A DNA stretch of 64,000 nucleotides from Chrysoperla carnea (GCF_905475395.1 NC_058342.1:24276640-24340639), one strand, 5' to 3'. Shown: positions 22,049-34,421, numbered from the stretch's first letter. A program made the numbers and translations. The notes: generated by a model from the sequence alone, not told the origin.

Positions 22049-22589
22049 TTATACCATGCATATATGTAATATGCAAGGTATATTAAGTTTAGTCCCAAGT
22101 TTGTAACGCTTAAAAATATTGATGTTACCAACAAAATTTTAGTATAGGTGTTCATAAAATCACCTAATTAGTCCATTACCGGTTGTCCGTCCGTCCGTCC
22201 GACTGTAGGCACGATAACTCAAAAACGAAAAAAGATATCAAGCTGAAATTCTTACAGCGTACTCAGGACGTAAAAAGTGAGGTCGAGTTCGTAAATGAGC
22301 AACATGGGTCAATTGGGTCTTGACTTATGGGTCCGTAGGATCCATCTTGTAAACCGTTAGAGATAGAACAAAAGTTTGAGTAAAAAATGTTCCTTATCCA
22401 AAAATAAACAACTTTTGTTTGAAACATTTTTTCGTAAACATCACTGTTTACCCGTGAGGGCGCAAATTAGGCATAAATTGTATAGTATGTATTATATAAA
22501 TTGCATATGTATGTGCAATATAATAATCAACAATGTTTATGCATGGTATTTCAACAATTAACTCAGTCAATTGTTTGTTTTAACTTGTT
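22049..22589 (+). mobile_element. GTCY element copy, full length
   Basis: Complete from the left hairpin (ATACCATGCATATATG) to the right hairpin and TTGTTTGTTTTAACTTG. The microsatellite GTCCGTCCGTCCGTCC sits near 22186-22201, followed by CACGATAACTCAAAAACG. One of the best majority-type copies. Confidence 0.85.
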
Positions 22590-22849
22590 AAAATTTAATA
22601 AAATTTGTCTCAAGACATTTTTACTTGAATCAAACATTTTAAAATTTTCTTCAATCGAGCAGAAATTTACTTAACGGCGAAAAAATTTCTTAGCATAAGA
22701 ATTATTTTTGTTCCTTCAAAAACACGTCGTTTCCTTTTTTGAAAAGCAAAACATATTTTTAAGCCAATTAATGCATTTCCGTTTCTATGTGGAATGGAAA
22801 TTTATTTTATTATTGTATGATAATTTTGATATTTTGTAAACCTATTTTT

Positions 22850-23060
22850 AACCTGAACTAAAAAAAGAGACGTTATAAGTTTGACCGCTATGTGTGTGTG
22901 TCTGTCTGTCTGTCTGTGGAATCGTAGTGCCTAAACGGATGAACCGATTTTGATTTTTTCGATTTTGTTTGAAAGGTAATTTAATAGAGAGTGTTCTTAG
23001 ATATGTTTCAAATTCGAGCTTAGGGTTCCGTAACCGAAAAACTTGTCGGTGGCTTTTTAA
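22850..23060 (+). repeat. Second (GTCT)n-bearing repeat family
   Basis: ACCTGAACTAAAAAAAGAG, a GTGTGTGTCTGTCTGTCTG run, GGAATCGTAGTGCCTAAACG, GATGAACCGATTTTG and TTAGGGTTCCGTAACCG. More complete than the copy at 12681-12845. It shares only the microsatellite with the GTCY element. Confidence 0.6.
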
Positions 23061-23929
23061 ATTTTGTAACTTTCACTCGTTTCTATACTTAAAAATTTAA
23101 ATAAATATATTTCAAATAATTAAAAAATAAAATATTTCAGAACTGTCCAATTTACCTGAATTTGAAGAAAAGAATCAAAAAATCTATTGATTTACTGAGC
23201 TCTGGGGTATGTATATTGATATCAGAGGAAACAACTCGATTTCTAATCTAGTCCCCGATCTAATCTCCAGAGATTGTATCCCTATTTTAAGAGTGACACA
23301 AATTTTGAAAGATGAAAAACCATTTTTTTTTTAATTTGCAAGTAAATTAAAACAGTAAATAAATAAAGCTGGTTTTTCTTTCAAAACTTACATAAACTTC
23401 ACACTACCCCACAATGTCTACCGTCTTTTTTTTTTATATAAAACTTTCTTCTACCTACTCAGAAAGAAAGTTGTCGATTAGTTTTTGTTAGGGGATGAAT
23501 GTTATATATATTCTTAATCTAATTGGAATTATATAACCACAGAGCTTTCACTTTTGAAAGTTGTCACAAGCTATGAATGACAATTAGCTCAAAATCTTTG
23601 CTTTTGGTATTAAAAATATTACGTATCGATTTTTTATATTTGTGGCATAATTTTTTTAAAAAGCTTTCTTTCTGTGATTAAAAATATAAGATGTGCACTT
23701 TTAACACATTAAAACATATACTAGTTCGACCCAAACGAAATTCCAGACTAGAGAAATAATATATAAATGACATAAAATGTCAATAGTAATTTAATTTTTT
23801 TAATTTATAGGCAATTTTATTACAGATATGATATGCAAATTACATAATGAACAAAATTAAATCTTCGGTACATTTGTATACCATGAGAAAGTATATGTCC
23901 CATTAACAATGATTTTAGAATTTTTTGAA
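23061..23929. other. No gene seen
   Basis: A+T-rich sequence with poly-T runs. No recognised feature. Confidence 0.35.
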
Positions 23930-24500
23930 TCATAATTTCTCTAGAAAAAACTATTCGCTCAGTCGCCAAATTAACTGATTTTTGAGTTTTTTGGGTCTCA
24001 ATTATTCTAGAAAATGATTTATCCAAATCGGAGTCAAAAAAATGTTTTTTTTTGACTCCGATTTTTCTATTTGCTTATAGAATTTCTTCGTAAAAATCGG
24101 GAAAATGACAAAAAAAAATTTTGTATCGGAATTTAGTTTTAAGGGAAACTAATCTTTAAGGGTAATATTGACCCAAAAATTTAAAAATCGAGTTTCTTTA
24201 ACGATTGAATTAGTAATTTTTTAGACTTTAGAAGCCCAAAATCTTGAATGGATGCTTGTTTTTCTGATTCTGGAACAGAAATTGCTTCAGGATATTACCC
24301 TTCGTTTACCATTTTGGGTGATATCTATCATCAGAGAAGCCCAAATTTTGTATTTCTTGGATCAAAAATATACTATAAAACGATTTTTATCGGTTTTTGA
24401 AAAGTTTCGAAAATTACAATAAAAATTTGAGATATTTCATCGAACTGTATCAAGTATTTTGTCCAGACTATTTGTTAATTATTTAAAAGAGTTGATTTCC
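23930..24500. repeat. Relative of the roughly 340-bp satellite, strongly diverged
   Basis: Repeated phrases such as AAAAATCGGGAAAATGAC, TTTTGGGTCTCAATTATTC and TTAAAAATCGAGTTTCTTTAACGA recall the units at 1.3-2.3 kb, and a local hairpin sits at 24024-24062 (CGGAGTCAAAAAAATG/TTTTTTTTGACTCCG). The unit borders cannot be fixed. Confidence 0.35.
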
Positions 24501-25065
24501 TTACTTTTTGGAGCAGAAAACTACCCCGATTGACCCTCCTTTTTTAACGAAATTTAAATAACAATAGCCTCATTCGAAAAAATATCCCTACGCTCATGTC
24601 CATCAAAAAAGTGTAATTAATAATAAAAAAATAAATTTGAATATCACCAGAATTTCATTTTTATCTTGCTCCGTTTTCAAGTAAATATATTCTGACAGAC
24701 TTTATGAATCATGGCGAGAAGCTCATTTAAAACCGTTTAAAGCAACACATAGCAAGATTAGTTATCTTGATACTGTAACACACTAAATGAAAAATGTTTA
24801 AAAGGAAATATAAATATCATACACAAATATAAGGGATGATGAAAATCTACCCTGAAGGGATGAAATAAATTAATGTACTTATATTTTTATACTCAACTTA
24901 AAAAAAAAATTTGTAAGAAAACTGTGCATAATATAATCTATTATTAATTCATTAAAAAGTGAAGTTTTTTTTATTTTTGATACAAAGTGGTTATTAAAAT
25001 GGTCCTAATATCAGTCAAAAAACTAAATAAATACCATCATTAAGGTCGTATTTTCTCCTGCTTTT
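24501..25065. other. No gene seen
   Basis: A+T-rich sequence with no recognised feature. Confidence 0.35.
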
Positions 25066-25610
25066 TATACCAAGGTATATCAAAGTATATTAAGTTTAGT
25101 CCCAAGTTTGTAACGCTTAAAAATATTGATATTACCCACAAAATTTTGGGACAGGTGTTCATAAAATCACCTAATTAGTCCATTTCTGGTTGTCCGTCTG
25201 TCTGTATGTCTGTCTTCATCGAGATAACTCAAAAATGAAAAGAGATATCACATGAAATTTTTATAGCGTGCTTAGGATGTTAAAAGTGAGGTCGAGTTTG
25301 TAAATGAGCAACAGAGGTCAAAGCCTTGCGTCCGTAGTTTAAATAGTTTAAATGTAAAAAATGTTCCTTATAAAAAAATAAACAACTTTTGTTTGAAAGA
25401 TTTTTACGTAAACATCACTGTTTACCCGTGAGGGTTCAAATTATATGGTATGCATTATATGGGAATATCAATTAAGTGTGTGTGACATGTATGTATGTGT
25501 GACTACCTTTCCTTACTTACATGACGTAAAAAAACAAACGAATGCGTAATCAACACTGTCTATACATGGTATATAAACAATTAACTTAGTCAATTGTTTA
25601 TTTTCACTTT
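25066..25610 (+). mobile_element. GTCY element copy, full length
   Basis: Left end ATACCAAGGTATATCAAAG through GTCCGTCTGTCTG at 25192 to the right end AACAATTAACTTAGTCAATTG followed by TTTATTTTCACTT. It is followed 44 bp later by another copy in the opposite orientation. Confidence 0.8.
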
Positions 25611-25654
25611 TTATTAGAAGCTATTCATTCAAGTAGTTTTTCAATGTTTTGGGT

Positions 25655-26184
25655 AAAGTGAAAATAAACAACTGACTGAGTTAATTGTTGAAATATATTA
25701 TGAAGACAGTGTTATGTATCAGTGTGTTATATAATTTTTAATAAATTAGAAAATTTTATAAAATAGATCCATTTATGCTTATCCTTCAATCGACATTTGT
25801 TTTCGTTTTTCGAAAATCTTTTAAACAATGTCGTTTTAAAGAAAATCGTTTTTCATTCTTTGAAAGTCTTTTATAAGACTCACTAGTCAAAGTTACCTAC
25901 AAATTTTCTACTCTCTATCTTTTAATTTTGGAACATATATTTGAACTTTTGTCCTATTCTTTAGAGTTTACAAGATAGATCTTAAGATCTCAATTGACCG
26001 ATTTTGTTCATTTACGAACTTAAAGTTACTTTTTATGCCCTGAGTACACGATATCACTTTTCGTTAATAAGTTCTCGAGTTGACGGACGGGCAAACACAT
26101 CAACAAACGAGAATATTTCTAAGCGTTACAAACCTGGGACTAAGTTTAATATACTTTTACATAGTTCATATATACAGGGTATAA
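25655..26184 (-). mobile_element. GTCY element copy, variant middle
   Basis: Right end AAAGTGAAAATAAACAACTG. The variant centre (GACTCACTAGTCAAAG, ACAAATTTTCTACTCTC) is shared with 2798-3306, and the left end is AGTTCATATATACAGGGTAT. The microsatellite has shrunk to a single GACGGACGGGC stretch. The 105-codon frame starting at 26004 is a shadow of the element running out into flanking DNA. Confidence 0.72.
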
Positions 26185-27387
26185 ATCTAATGTACCTTGA
26201 TTATTCTTTTTTTTTTCTAATAAGAAAGGGGCAGAGAAATCGCCACTACCAAAAAAAAACTTCTTTAATATTAACTCAATTCTCAGACAAATCTTCAACC
26301 CTCAATTTTGCATATCCATAGAGCTACGCATATTCTTCAAGACATGTAAGGATGCTTCAACGGAAGCCCATACTCCAGAACGGACATTTACTTTACACTA
26401 ACTTCACCAATATATAGATTTTAAACCGTCATGTTCAATTTGGTACCCAAAGCCTAAAAAATCACGGAAATTTACGGTATTTTGGCAGAAAAAGGAGCTG
26501 GGAAATAAACACTTTATTTCATAATAGTAGTCCAATTTTACGAACCATACGGTAATAGTAACAATAATATTTATATTTTTATTTTTTAATGTTATATAAA
26601 AAGTTTTACTAATTGAATCTAAACATAATTTTATTTTCATACTTAATTCAAATCCTATTTATCATTATTTCAACAGTTTTTTTATGGAAGACAGGTGTGC
26701 CAACTTATAAAACTATGCCATTAATTTATTATACTTTTAAGTTAACAAATTTTATTGTTAGTTTTTATAATTATACGGGTCACTTATTTATGTGTACACG
26801 CAAAATGTAAAGAAAAAAAAAACATTATAATCTCATGACTTTTCTCGGAAAATATTTGAACATGAATGAAATTTGTAAATTTTTTGAAAAATACCTCGTC
26901 CATTCTTCTTTTATCGGAATTTTTGTTTGAAATTTCGAATATTTTGTATTTTTGTATTTGAGAGGGGCTTTTAAATTGTTTTTCCTCGCTCAATTACGAA
27001 AGTTTCATATTCTCATTTTATGCAAATATGGAAATGATAAACTCAAATCACATGTACGATTTCTTGTCGAATTCTCTTGAGAAACAACGTTTCTAGACTG
27101 ATGTCACAGGTGAATCTGGAAAAAAAATATACATATTTTTATCGTCAAAATAAAGTTTCGAACGGTGTATTCGGTGGTTGGATAAGTCAATAATATTTAT
27201 TATACATGTTTTTCACCATAAATTGCGTCTTATAAAAATAAAGTCTTGAGCACCGTAGCTTCATAACTAAGGTCATATTTCTCCCTCGTTAGACAATTTT
27301 TAATAAAATGGAATTTTAATCTTTTTTTGTTTTTGAACACATAAAAACTTTAAATAATGAGTCAGAAATACAAAAAAGCACTACCGA
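26185..27387. other. No gene seen
   Basis: The frame at 26613-26810 (65 codons, hydrophobic and A+T-driven) looks superficially like a membrane protein, but all its hydrophobic codons are T-rich and there is no family match. A short phrase, CTAAGGTCATATTTCTCCCTCG at 27268 (also 36332, in part 25042), recurs and may be another small repeat. Confidence 0.3.
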
Positions 27388-27677
27388 GGTTAGGTTAGGT
27401 TATATAGGCGGTCCACGAAGGACACACTTAGGCTATAGAGAACCTTTGTGATACCATATTTGTGTTTTACCACCTTTCCGCTAATAATTTCATTTATCAG
27501 CTCCTCAATTTCAGAGGTTGAGTGCACCTTCTTCATGCATATACCATGCACTACACCAGCCCATCACAACTTTTAATTGAATTAATTTTTGTTATGACGG
27601 CCGCGGCGGGAATCGAACGCGCTACCCTAGGCATCCGGAATTGGTTACACCTTAACCAACTGAACTTCTAGGGTTGA
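27388..27677 (-). mobile_element. SINE-1 copy
   Basis: Plus-strand text GGTTAGGTTAGGTTATATAGG at its left is the tail, followed by the body and a tRNA-like head with B box GGGAATCGAACGCGC (reverse sense). The head has two small insertions relative to the 4.2 kb copy. Tail, body and head are all present. Confidence 0.78.
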
Positions 27678-27693
27678 CAGGCACTTTCTAAGT

Positions 27694-28364
27694 ATAGTAA
27701 AATCTCATTAATCCTGAACTCTCAAAAACCATGCATAATAAATATCATCACTGAGGCGAAAAACATCTTTTTTGGAATTTTTATACCATGTATATATGAA
27801 ATATGTCAAGGTATACTAAGTTTAGTCCCAAATTACGAACAAAATTTTGGGACAGGTTTTCATATCACCGAATCACCTAATTAGTCCATTTTTGGTTGTC
27901 CTTCTGTCCGTTTATCCGACTTTCTGTCGACACGATAACTCAAAAACGAAAAGACATATCAAGTTGAAATTTTTAAATAATGCTTAGGATATAAAAAGTG
28001 AGATTGAGTTCGTAAATGAGCAACATAGGTCAATTGGATCTTGGGTCTGTAGGATCCATCTTGTAAACCGTTAGAGATTCAACAAAAGAAATAAACAACT
28101 TTTGTTTGATACATTTTTTTGTACACATCACTGTTTACCGGCGAGGGCGCAAATTAGGTGCAAATTTTATAGTATGTATTATATAGGGAATTATTAGTTA
28201 TGTGTGTGTGGCTTTCTAAAAGTGACTATCTTTCTTTACTTACGTGGCATTTCAACAACTAACTCAGTAAATTGTTCGTTTTCATTTGTTTTTTATAAAA
28301 TTCGATTGCCGGATTATTGGACATGCCGGATTACAAGAGATGCCCTAAAGGGGTTTAATAGTAA
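27694..28364. mobile_element. Possible pogo/Tigger-like MITE split by a GTCY element
   Basis: AGTAAAATCTCATTAATCC-like text at 27696 and GATTGCCGGATTATTGGAC with ATGCCGGATTAC at 28304-28352 resemble the outer regions of pogo/Tigger elements, in opposite orientation. The GTCY element at 27779-28290 occupies the space between them. The match is by memory of the family's terminal text, and the ends are not exact. Confidence 0.3.
27779..28290 (+). mobile_element. GTCY element copy, full length
   Basis: ATACCATGTATATATGAAAT left end with a small deletion after TTTAGTCCCAA, microsatellite TCCTTCTGTCCG at 27899, right end CAACTAACTCAGTAAATTG followed by TTCGTTTTCATTTG. Flanked by T runs on both sides, as are most copies. 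Confidence 0.8.
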
Positions 28365-28817
28365 ACAATTATAAATTAGTCATTTCCTTCCCCCCCCCTC
28401 GGAAAACCTCATAAATTATTTTGTTAGGACTTACACTCCTGGCGCTTCCCGTTGACCTGTTTATACATTCCATAAGTTTATATTTTCGGGGGAAATATGA
28501 GTAAAAAACTATAAGTCTATAGAAACATACGTACATGTGTATAGTGTATTAAGAAGCCCTTATTACAACCAATATGAGAGGGTAATGTACCCCTTGAGGG
28601 CTTTCAAATTTTACATATATTGATGTTTAAGGGTTGTAAAACTAATATTTTAAAGTCAACTTAAAAATAATGTGATTTTATTTATTTTATTTACTTTCAT
28701 ATAGATTTTGAAGTTTTTTTGGAGTTTTTACACTTATACAAATAACAACCGTTTTTCATACCAGCACTTCATTCCGTTGAATAATGATCGCTACGTACTC
28801 AGTCTCTGATGTACGTT
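28365..28817. other. No gene seen
   Basis: A C-run lies at 28390-28398. No recognised feature. Confidence 0.35.
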
Positions 28818-29335
28818 TTTATACCATGTATATATGAAATATACATAGTATATTAAGTTTAGTCCCAAGTTTACCTACGAAAAAAAATTTGGTATAGGTG
28901 TTCATAGAATCACCTAATTAGTTCATTTCCGGTTGTCTGTCCGTCTGTCCGTCCGTCCGTCTGTCTGCCAACACGATAACTCAAAAACGAAAAGGGTTTT
29001 CAAGCTGAAATTTTTTATAGCGTACTCAGGGAGTAAAAAGTGAGGTCGAGTTCGTAAACCGTTAGAGATAGAACAAAAGTTTAAATGTATCAGCAGGATC
29101 TTTTGTTTGCAAGATTTTCTAGTAAACATCAATGTTTACCCAGGAGGGCCTTAATTAGGTGTAAATTTTATAGTATGTAATAATATAGGAATATCAGTTA
29201 TGTTTGTGTGGCTATTTAAAAATGGATATATTTTGTTATTTACGTAACGTCAAAAAACAAGCGATAGCATCATCAACACTGTCTATACATGGTATTTCAA
29301 CAATTAACTCAGTCAATTGTTTGTTTTCACTTGTT
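28818..29335 (+). mobile_element. GTCY element copy, internally shortened
   Basis: Complete ends (ATACCATGTATATATG; CAATTGTTTGTTTTCACTTG) and a long microsatellite run GTCTGTCCGTCTGTCC at 28935-28970. Two internal deletions remove the cores around TTTGTAACGC and CAACATAGGTC. Confidence 0.8.
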
Positions 29336-31192
29336 TGATATCTAATTTCCACCTATTTGTAAGTTATATCTTATACATAAGTGCTTTGTCATTTATTGAA
29401 TGAATTTGTGAAGGTCGTGTGAGGTATTATATACATGCAAAAAACATCTCCTGTTTTGCTATTTTAGCAATTTTGTTTAAATGTCATAAGTTCAAATTGA
29501 CAATAAAAGAGTTTTTAAACTCATTTGACGTGATTGTGTTAAGTATATATATAAGAAGGACTTCACAAGGCCAAAAAATTTTACGCCAGTTATTTAAACA
29601 TTTTATTAGTTTGCAATGGTTACGAAATTTCCAGAAAATTTTCTTAATAAACTATTTTACTTGCTGAAAAATTAACGTTCAGGTAAATTTCCAACGATAA
29701 TAAATTTTTTGGAGTGTTCAGAATACTCCATAATTTTTTCAAATTTTTAATATTGGTTTTCCTTTTCAATTGGATATTTCTATATCAAAAAATCTAGAGA
29801 GTGTGATAAAAAAACTATCTAAAATATTTAGACAATCTTGTAGTTTATAATAACACCATCAAAATATAAGGTTGTCGATGATATCAAAACAAAATTTGAG
29901 TTTAATTATGAGTTCATTGAAGAACCATCATTTGATGAACAGAGACGACTATAGTTAGAGTATTGATGATTGAAGACCGATATCTATATTATCAAATTTA
30001 TAAGCAGCACTTGCGCACAATATATTATACATTTTTGTTGATGCGTGATATTGTAAAGCTAAAAATAACACATTATTTGATTACAAAGCATGTATTATTA
30101 TTATTGTATGTATCGCGCAATAAACCAAAACTTTTTGTAATACTGTAGGTTTACAATCACCTTAAGAATGTTTTTTTTTTTCTAAATTCCTTAAATATTA
30201 ATATTTTATAAAATAGGAAAAACGAAATGTCTTTATTTCTACATTTCCACCAATTTGAATTTGTTGACTAGACTAATAGTGGATAATTTAAAGATATTTT
30301 TGCTCAACATAACTTTAAAGGTCTAAGCTACAAAATAAAGCACAATTTGATTTGATATGTTGAATTGTCGTTTATTCAAATTTTAGTATCACTCCTGCTG
30401 AAAGACTCTATAATATAAAATAGTGTATGCTGTATATATATAAAAAGAAAATGAAAATTTATTTCACACCGGAAAACCTCAGAAAAATTCGCCTACACCT
30501 AATAATCATTTCAAAAATGTTTTATTTATAAAAAAAGGAAATATATTTTTTTATATGTTTTCCACTGAAAAATCATTCAAATGATTGAAGTAAAATAACC
30601 CATTTGAAAACATACTCCGCAGAAAATTTGAATGTGCTATAAATGGTACAACATATATATATAATATAGCTTCTAGTATGCTCCACAGTTCATAAAATAG
30701 GCATTATGTCGTTCCGGGAAAAGATATAATACCAATAAATACATAAACGATAAAATTTACATGAAAATAAAATCGTATTATTCACTGTAAGAAAAAATAT
30801 TGCACACATTATGGTACAAACAATTTGGCAAGTGCTTCTCTAACCAAAATTTTCAATCTTCAATAATTTGAAAACTCATCAATCTCGGAAACGGTTCCAA
30901 TGATTTTCATGATAATTAGTATGCACGCGGTTTTTGAGACGAAAAATCGATATAGCTAGGTTTCATTTCATTTTTAGAAGTGTCGTTTTATCCGTTTTTT
31001 CAGGAAAAACAGACATTGACTGCAAAATATGACTCTTCCTGGCATCTATTGGTGGCCAAATCAAGTACATCACCGAGACATTTAAATTGGTATTTATGTG
31101 GAGACATTTTAAATGGTTCTTATATTAATGATAAAATTTATGCTTTTTAACTCAAAAAATACCGAGTAATACTCATCCAGGTACTTCCAAAT
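29336..31192. other. No gene in a long stretch
   Basis: 1.86 kb of A+T-rich DNA with AT dinucleotide runs near 30430 and 30650. Two short frames (29419-29667 and 29963-30148) have no domain. I see no RNA gene or repeat shared with the rest of the window. Confidence 0.4.
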
Positions 31193-31375
31193 CAAATAAT
31201 AATAATAATGGGAATTAACCTCCGTTTTTCAGATATCTATCTATCATCACACCACATCACCCACATCATTATTTTTTTTAATTTTTTTTATTTTATTTTA
31301 AACTATATGCAATATAGGTACAATAAAAAATTTTTTGATGTGGGTGGAGTCCCTTGCTAAGTTCTTATTTCTAAT
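31193..31375 (-). mobile_element. SINE-2 tail half, diverged
   Basis: AATAATAATAATGGGAATTAAC at the left and CCACATCATTATTTT, then GATGTGGGTGGAGTC, match the tail half of SINE-2. The tRNA-like head is missing and part of the tail is replaced, so it is an old 5'-truncated copy. Confidence 0.6.
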
Positions 31376-32147
31376 AAAACAAAGAGGAAGATATAGTTTA
31401 GTGACGTCACCATAGAGATTACATATAAAACTTTGTTTTGATAAAAGAAGATGGACAACAATCTTTGAATATTACTTCTTCCTTTTTTAATAAATTTTAA
31501 TTTCACATTCAATTTTTGTTATTATATCAAGTTTAGTTTTACATTTTTATGGTTAATATGGCAAATTCGACATCAGGCAGCTACCGTATTCTGGTCTAAT
31601 TTCGTAATAAATGTCCTAATCTAAATTGAAAATATTTCTAGTTGGCCCAGGAACCTGCGGTTTCCCTCTTAAGACCATAAATTAAACCGAATTATGAAGT
31701 ATATATATTTATTTATTTTTTGCCAAGGGGACTTATTTTTATCGTGTTTTCTCAAAAATATTTTTAAAAACCACTTCCTAAGAACTATCCTTAAGATATT
31801 ATATCAGGATCTTGTTCATTGTAAAGCAAGTGAATATTCAGTATCCTACACGCCAAGTCCTTGAGCTCACGCCAATTGTGAGAACTTCTCTCATTCCGTG
31901 AGTAAAGGTGTAAGCAAACAAATTTTAACTAATTTTCGAACCTGTTCATGTACTTTCCTTAGTTTAATAAATTAATATTTAAGTTGTACTCAGTAAATAA
32001 AAGAAACTTGTGATAGAAATATGATGAAATTAGTTAAAATGAATTTAAATACTTAGATTATTTCCTCACTCTAATATTTTCACTCTAAAACATCATTCAA
32101 TAATCAAACTACTTTTAATTAACTAGTGCATTAAAAAAATTTATATA
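31376..32147. other. No gene seen
   Basis: A+T-rich with a somewhat G+C-richer patch near 31820-31910. No feature recognised. Confidence 0.35.
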
Positions 32148-32448
32148 ATAATAATAATGGGGTTTAACCTCCGTTTCTCTGACATATACGCCTATAACAG
32201 AGGCCACTCACATCATTATTTGTTAATCTTTATTTGTTTAATTACAAACATATTTACAATTACATTTTGATGTGGGTGGAGTCGGTTACTTCGTTCTTAT
32301 CCAAGCGACGACAATGTGATCAATTCTGCACTCCCATTAATTATAAATTGTTCACACTGCCATTGCCTGTATTCGAACCCGCTACCTAAGTCTAAATGGA
32401 CAAACAGACAAAGACAACCGCCTTAGACCGCTCGGCCATTTAGGCTCT
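32148..32448 (-). mobile_element. SINE-2 copy with target-site duplication
   Basis: A 301-bp SINE with (ATA/ATT)n tail on the left and tRNA-like head on the right (CTTAGACCGCTCGGCCATTT on the plus strand). Direct repeats AAAAATTTATATA flank it at 32135-32147 and 32449-32461, a 13-bp target duplication typical of LINE-driven insertion. Confidence 0.85.
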
Positions 32449-32461
32449 AAAAATTTATATA

Positions 32462-33654
32462 AAATTATGTAAACGTTAAGTTAAAGAATATTTAACGCGC
32501 CAAATATTTGACGCACGTGCAAAACACGTGGCCAATTGGTTTGCAACCAGAATGTACAAAAATCTCGGATTGAAATCCGATCCACTTTTTTCCTTGTTGG
32601 TGAAAAACTGATTTTTTTAATTATCACCAAAAGCTCCACATGACAACAACTTTTACCTGTCGTTTTATTTTTCTAGTCTTTCAAATACCGTTCAATTTAC
32701 AAATTTTCAGCGAAGTGCTAAAATTTTTTAAACCAAAATTTGTATTTCTTGAATTATTATACATGGTGGAATATTTATGCGAACCATATTGTCAATATGA
32801 ACAAAATAAAATATCTACGTATGTTTTTTATCTGTGACTGACGTATGCGTGTTGTATACATGTATCGAACCACATATGTGATATTACCCAAAAATTGTCT
32901 ACATTCGATATTCGAATACATACATTGTAATTTGATTATTTTCTAAAATAATGATGCGTTTCATTTGAAGGATAAAAGAAAATATTCGATTGTAAAATGC
33001 AACAGCAACGGTGCAGAGAACAAGCGAATTTGTTGTTCAATCATGACGATGTCGACATTATATTATTATAATTTTTAAATCTCCCCTATAAAACAGAAAC
33101 TATTACTATTTTGATTCTTGTTCGAATTATGTTTGCACATCGAAAAATGACAAGGTACTGATTGAAATTTATGTGTGAGTACAGACGCAGAAGATAGTTA
33201 GGGCCATCTTATGATATTTTGCGTCCGTGGACTTCTTACAATAATGCACCGTTTTTGAGACCGGAGTAATTATCCTCCATGGAAAAATATTAAAAACTCG
33301 ATTTTCAAAACACTAGATGAAACATTAAAAAGGTCGGGTGAACCTAGCCGAGTATTTTTTATAGAAATTCTATTCTTATTGAAAGATCCTAAAAATGATA
33401 TAAAAATAGGTAAAATAGGTAATAGGTCGTTTCCTATTTTTCAAGACTTTTTTTTGGAAAAACTTTAAAAAAATATAAAATTTTGATTCGTTAATTTGGC
33501 TGAAAATCAATTTATCTCCCCTTTTTTTGGTCGGAAAATTTAAACTTTCATGCCGCTATGTTGAGCGAGCAAAGTCGCCGCTTTCAGCCTCCGTCGAATA
33601 GAAAAATCGTATACATACCCCGGGAACAAGTAATGAATGTCTCAAATCTCATGT
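32462..33654. other. No gene seen
   Basis: Contains a 65-codon frame at 32640-32837 without a recognised domain. The rest has no recognised feature. Confidence 0.35.
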
Positions 33655-34068
33655 TCATCCAGAAACATTTAAACTTTTGTTCTATCTATAACGGTTTACA
33701 AGATGGATCCTACGGACCCAAGATCCAATTGACCTATGATGCTCATTTACGAACTCGACCTCACTTTTTACGTCCTGAGTACGCTGTAAAAATTTCAGCT
33801 CGATATCTTTTTTCGTTTTGGAGTTATCGTGTCCACAGACGGACGGACGGACAGACAACCGGAAATGGACTAATTACGTGATTCTATGAACACCAATATC
33901 AAAATTTTGTGCGTGGCATCAATATTTTTAATCGTTACAAACTGTGGACTAAACTTAGTATACCTTGCATATTACATATATGCATGGTATAATAATGCAA
34001 GCACTGACATTCAACACATTCTATACATGGTATTTCACCAATTAACTCACTCAATTGTTTGTGTTCAT
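33655..34068. mobile_element. GTCY element, rearranged copy
   Basis: From 33655 to 33992 the sequence is the left half of a GTCY element on the minus strand, ending in the left hairpin (ATTACATATATGCATGGTAT). It continues at once (33995-34068) into the right end of the family in plus orientation (CATTCTATACATGGTATTTC, CAATTGTTTGTGTTCATT). The normal order of ends is broken, and the two terminal segments now sit next to each other in opposite sense. Confidence 0.65.
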
Positions 34069-34421
34069 TTATAAATAGTACAATCAGTTGAAATGCACTA
34101 AATATAAGGTGAACGGACCAAACGTTGTCCGGTCAATCAGACGCATCTTATATTTAATATATTTTTTATTTTCGGTTCATTAAACATTTATATTTATTGG
34201 AGATTCTGTGGTAAAACTTTGAGGATGGTGATGCTTATATTGGTTTCTGGATTGCTTACGATTATAATCATACTTTAACCCAATAATGAAACTTTTTATA
34301 AAAATATAAAAAAAAAACGAAATAAATTTTAACTGTTGCCCAAATATATTCTAAAACATTCTATGAGCAATTTCATAAATGGTACTCTGCTATTATTATG
34401 CATAAGGATAATAAAATATAG
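34069..34421. other. No gene seen
   Basis: No recognised feature. Confidence 0.3.

Noticed and set aside
26613-26810. Hydrophobic 65-codon frame that looks like a membrane or mitochondrial-type protein
   Set aside because: Hydrophobicity follows from T-rich codons in A+T-rich DNA. No match to a mitochondrial gene could be recognised and there is no neighbouring organelle sequence.
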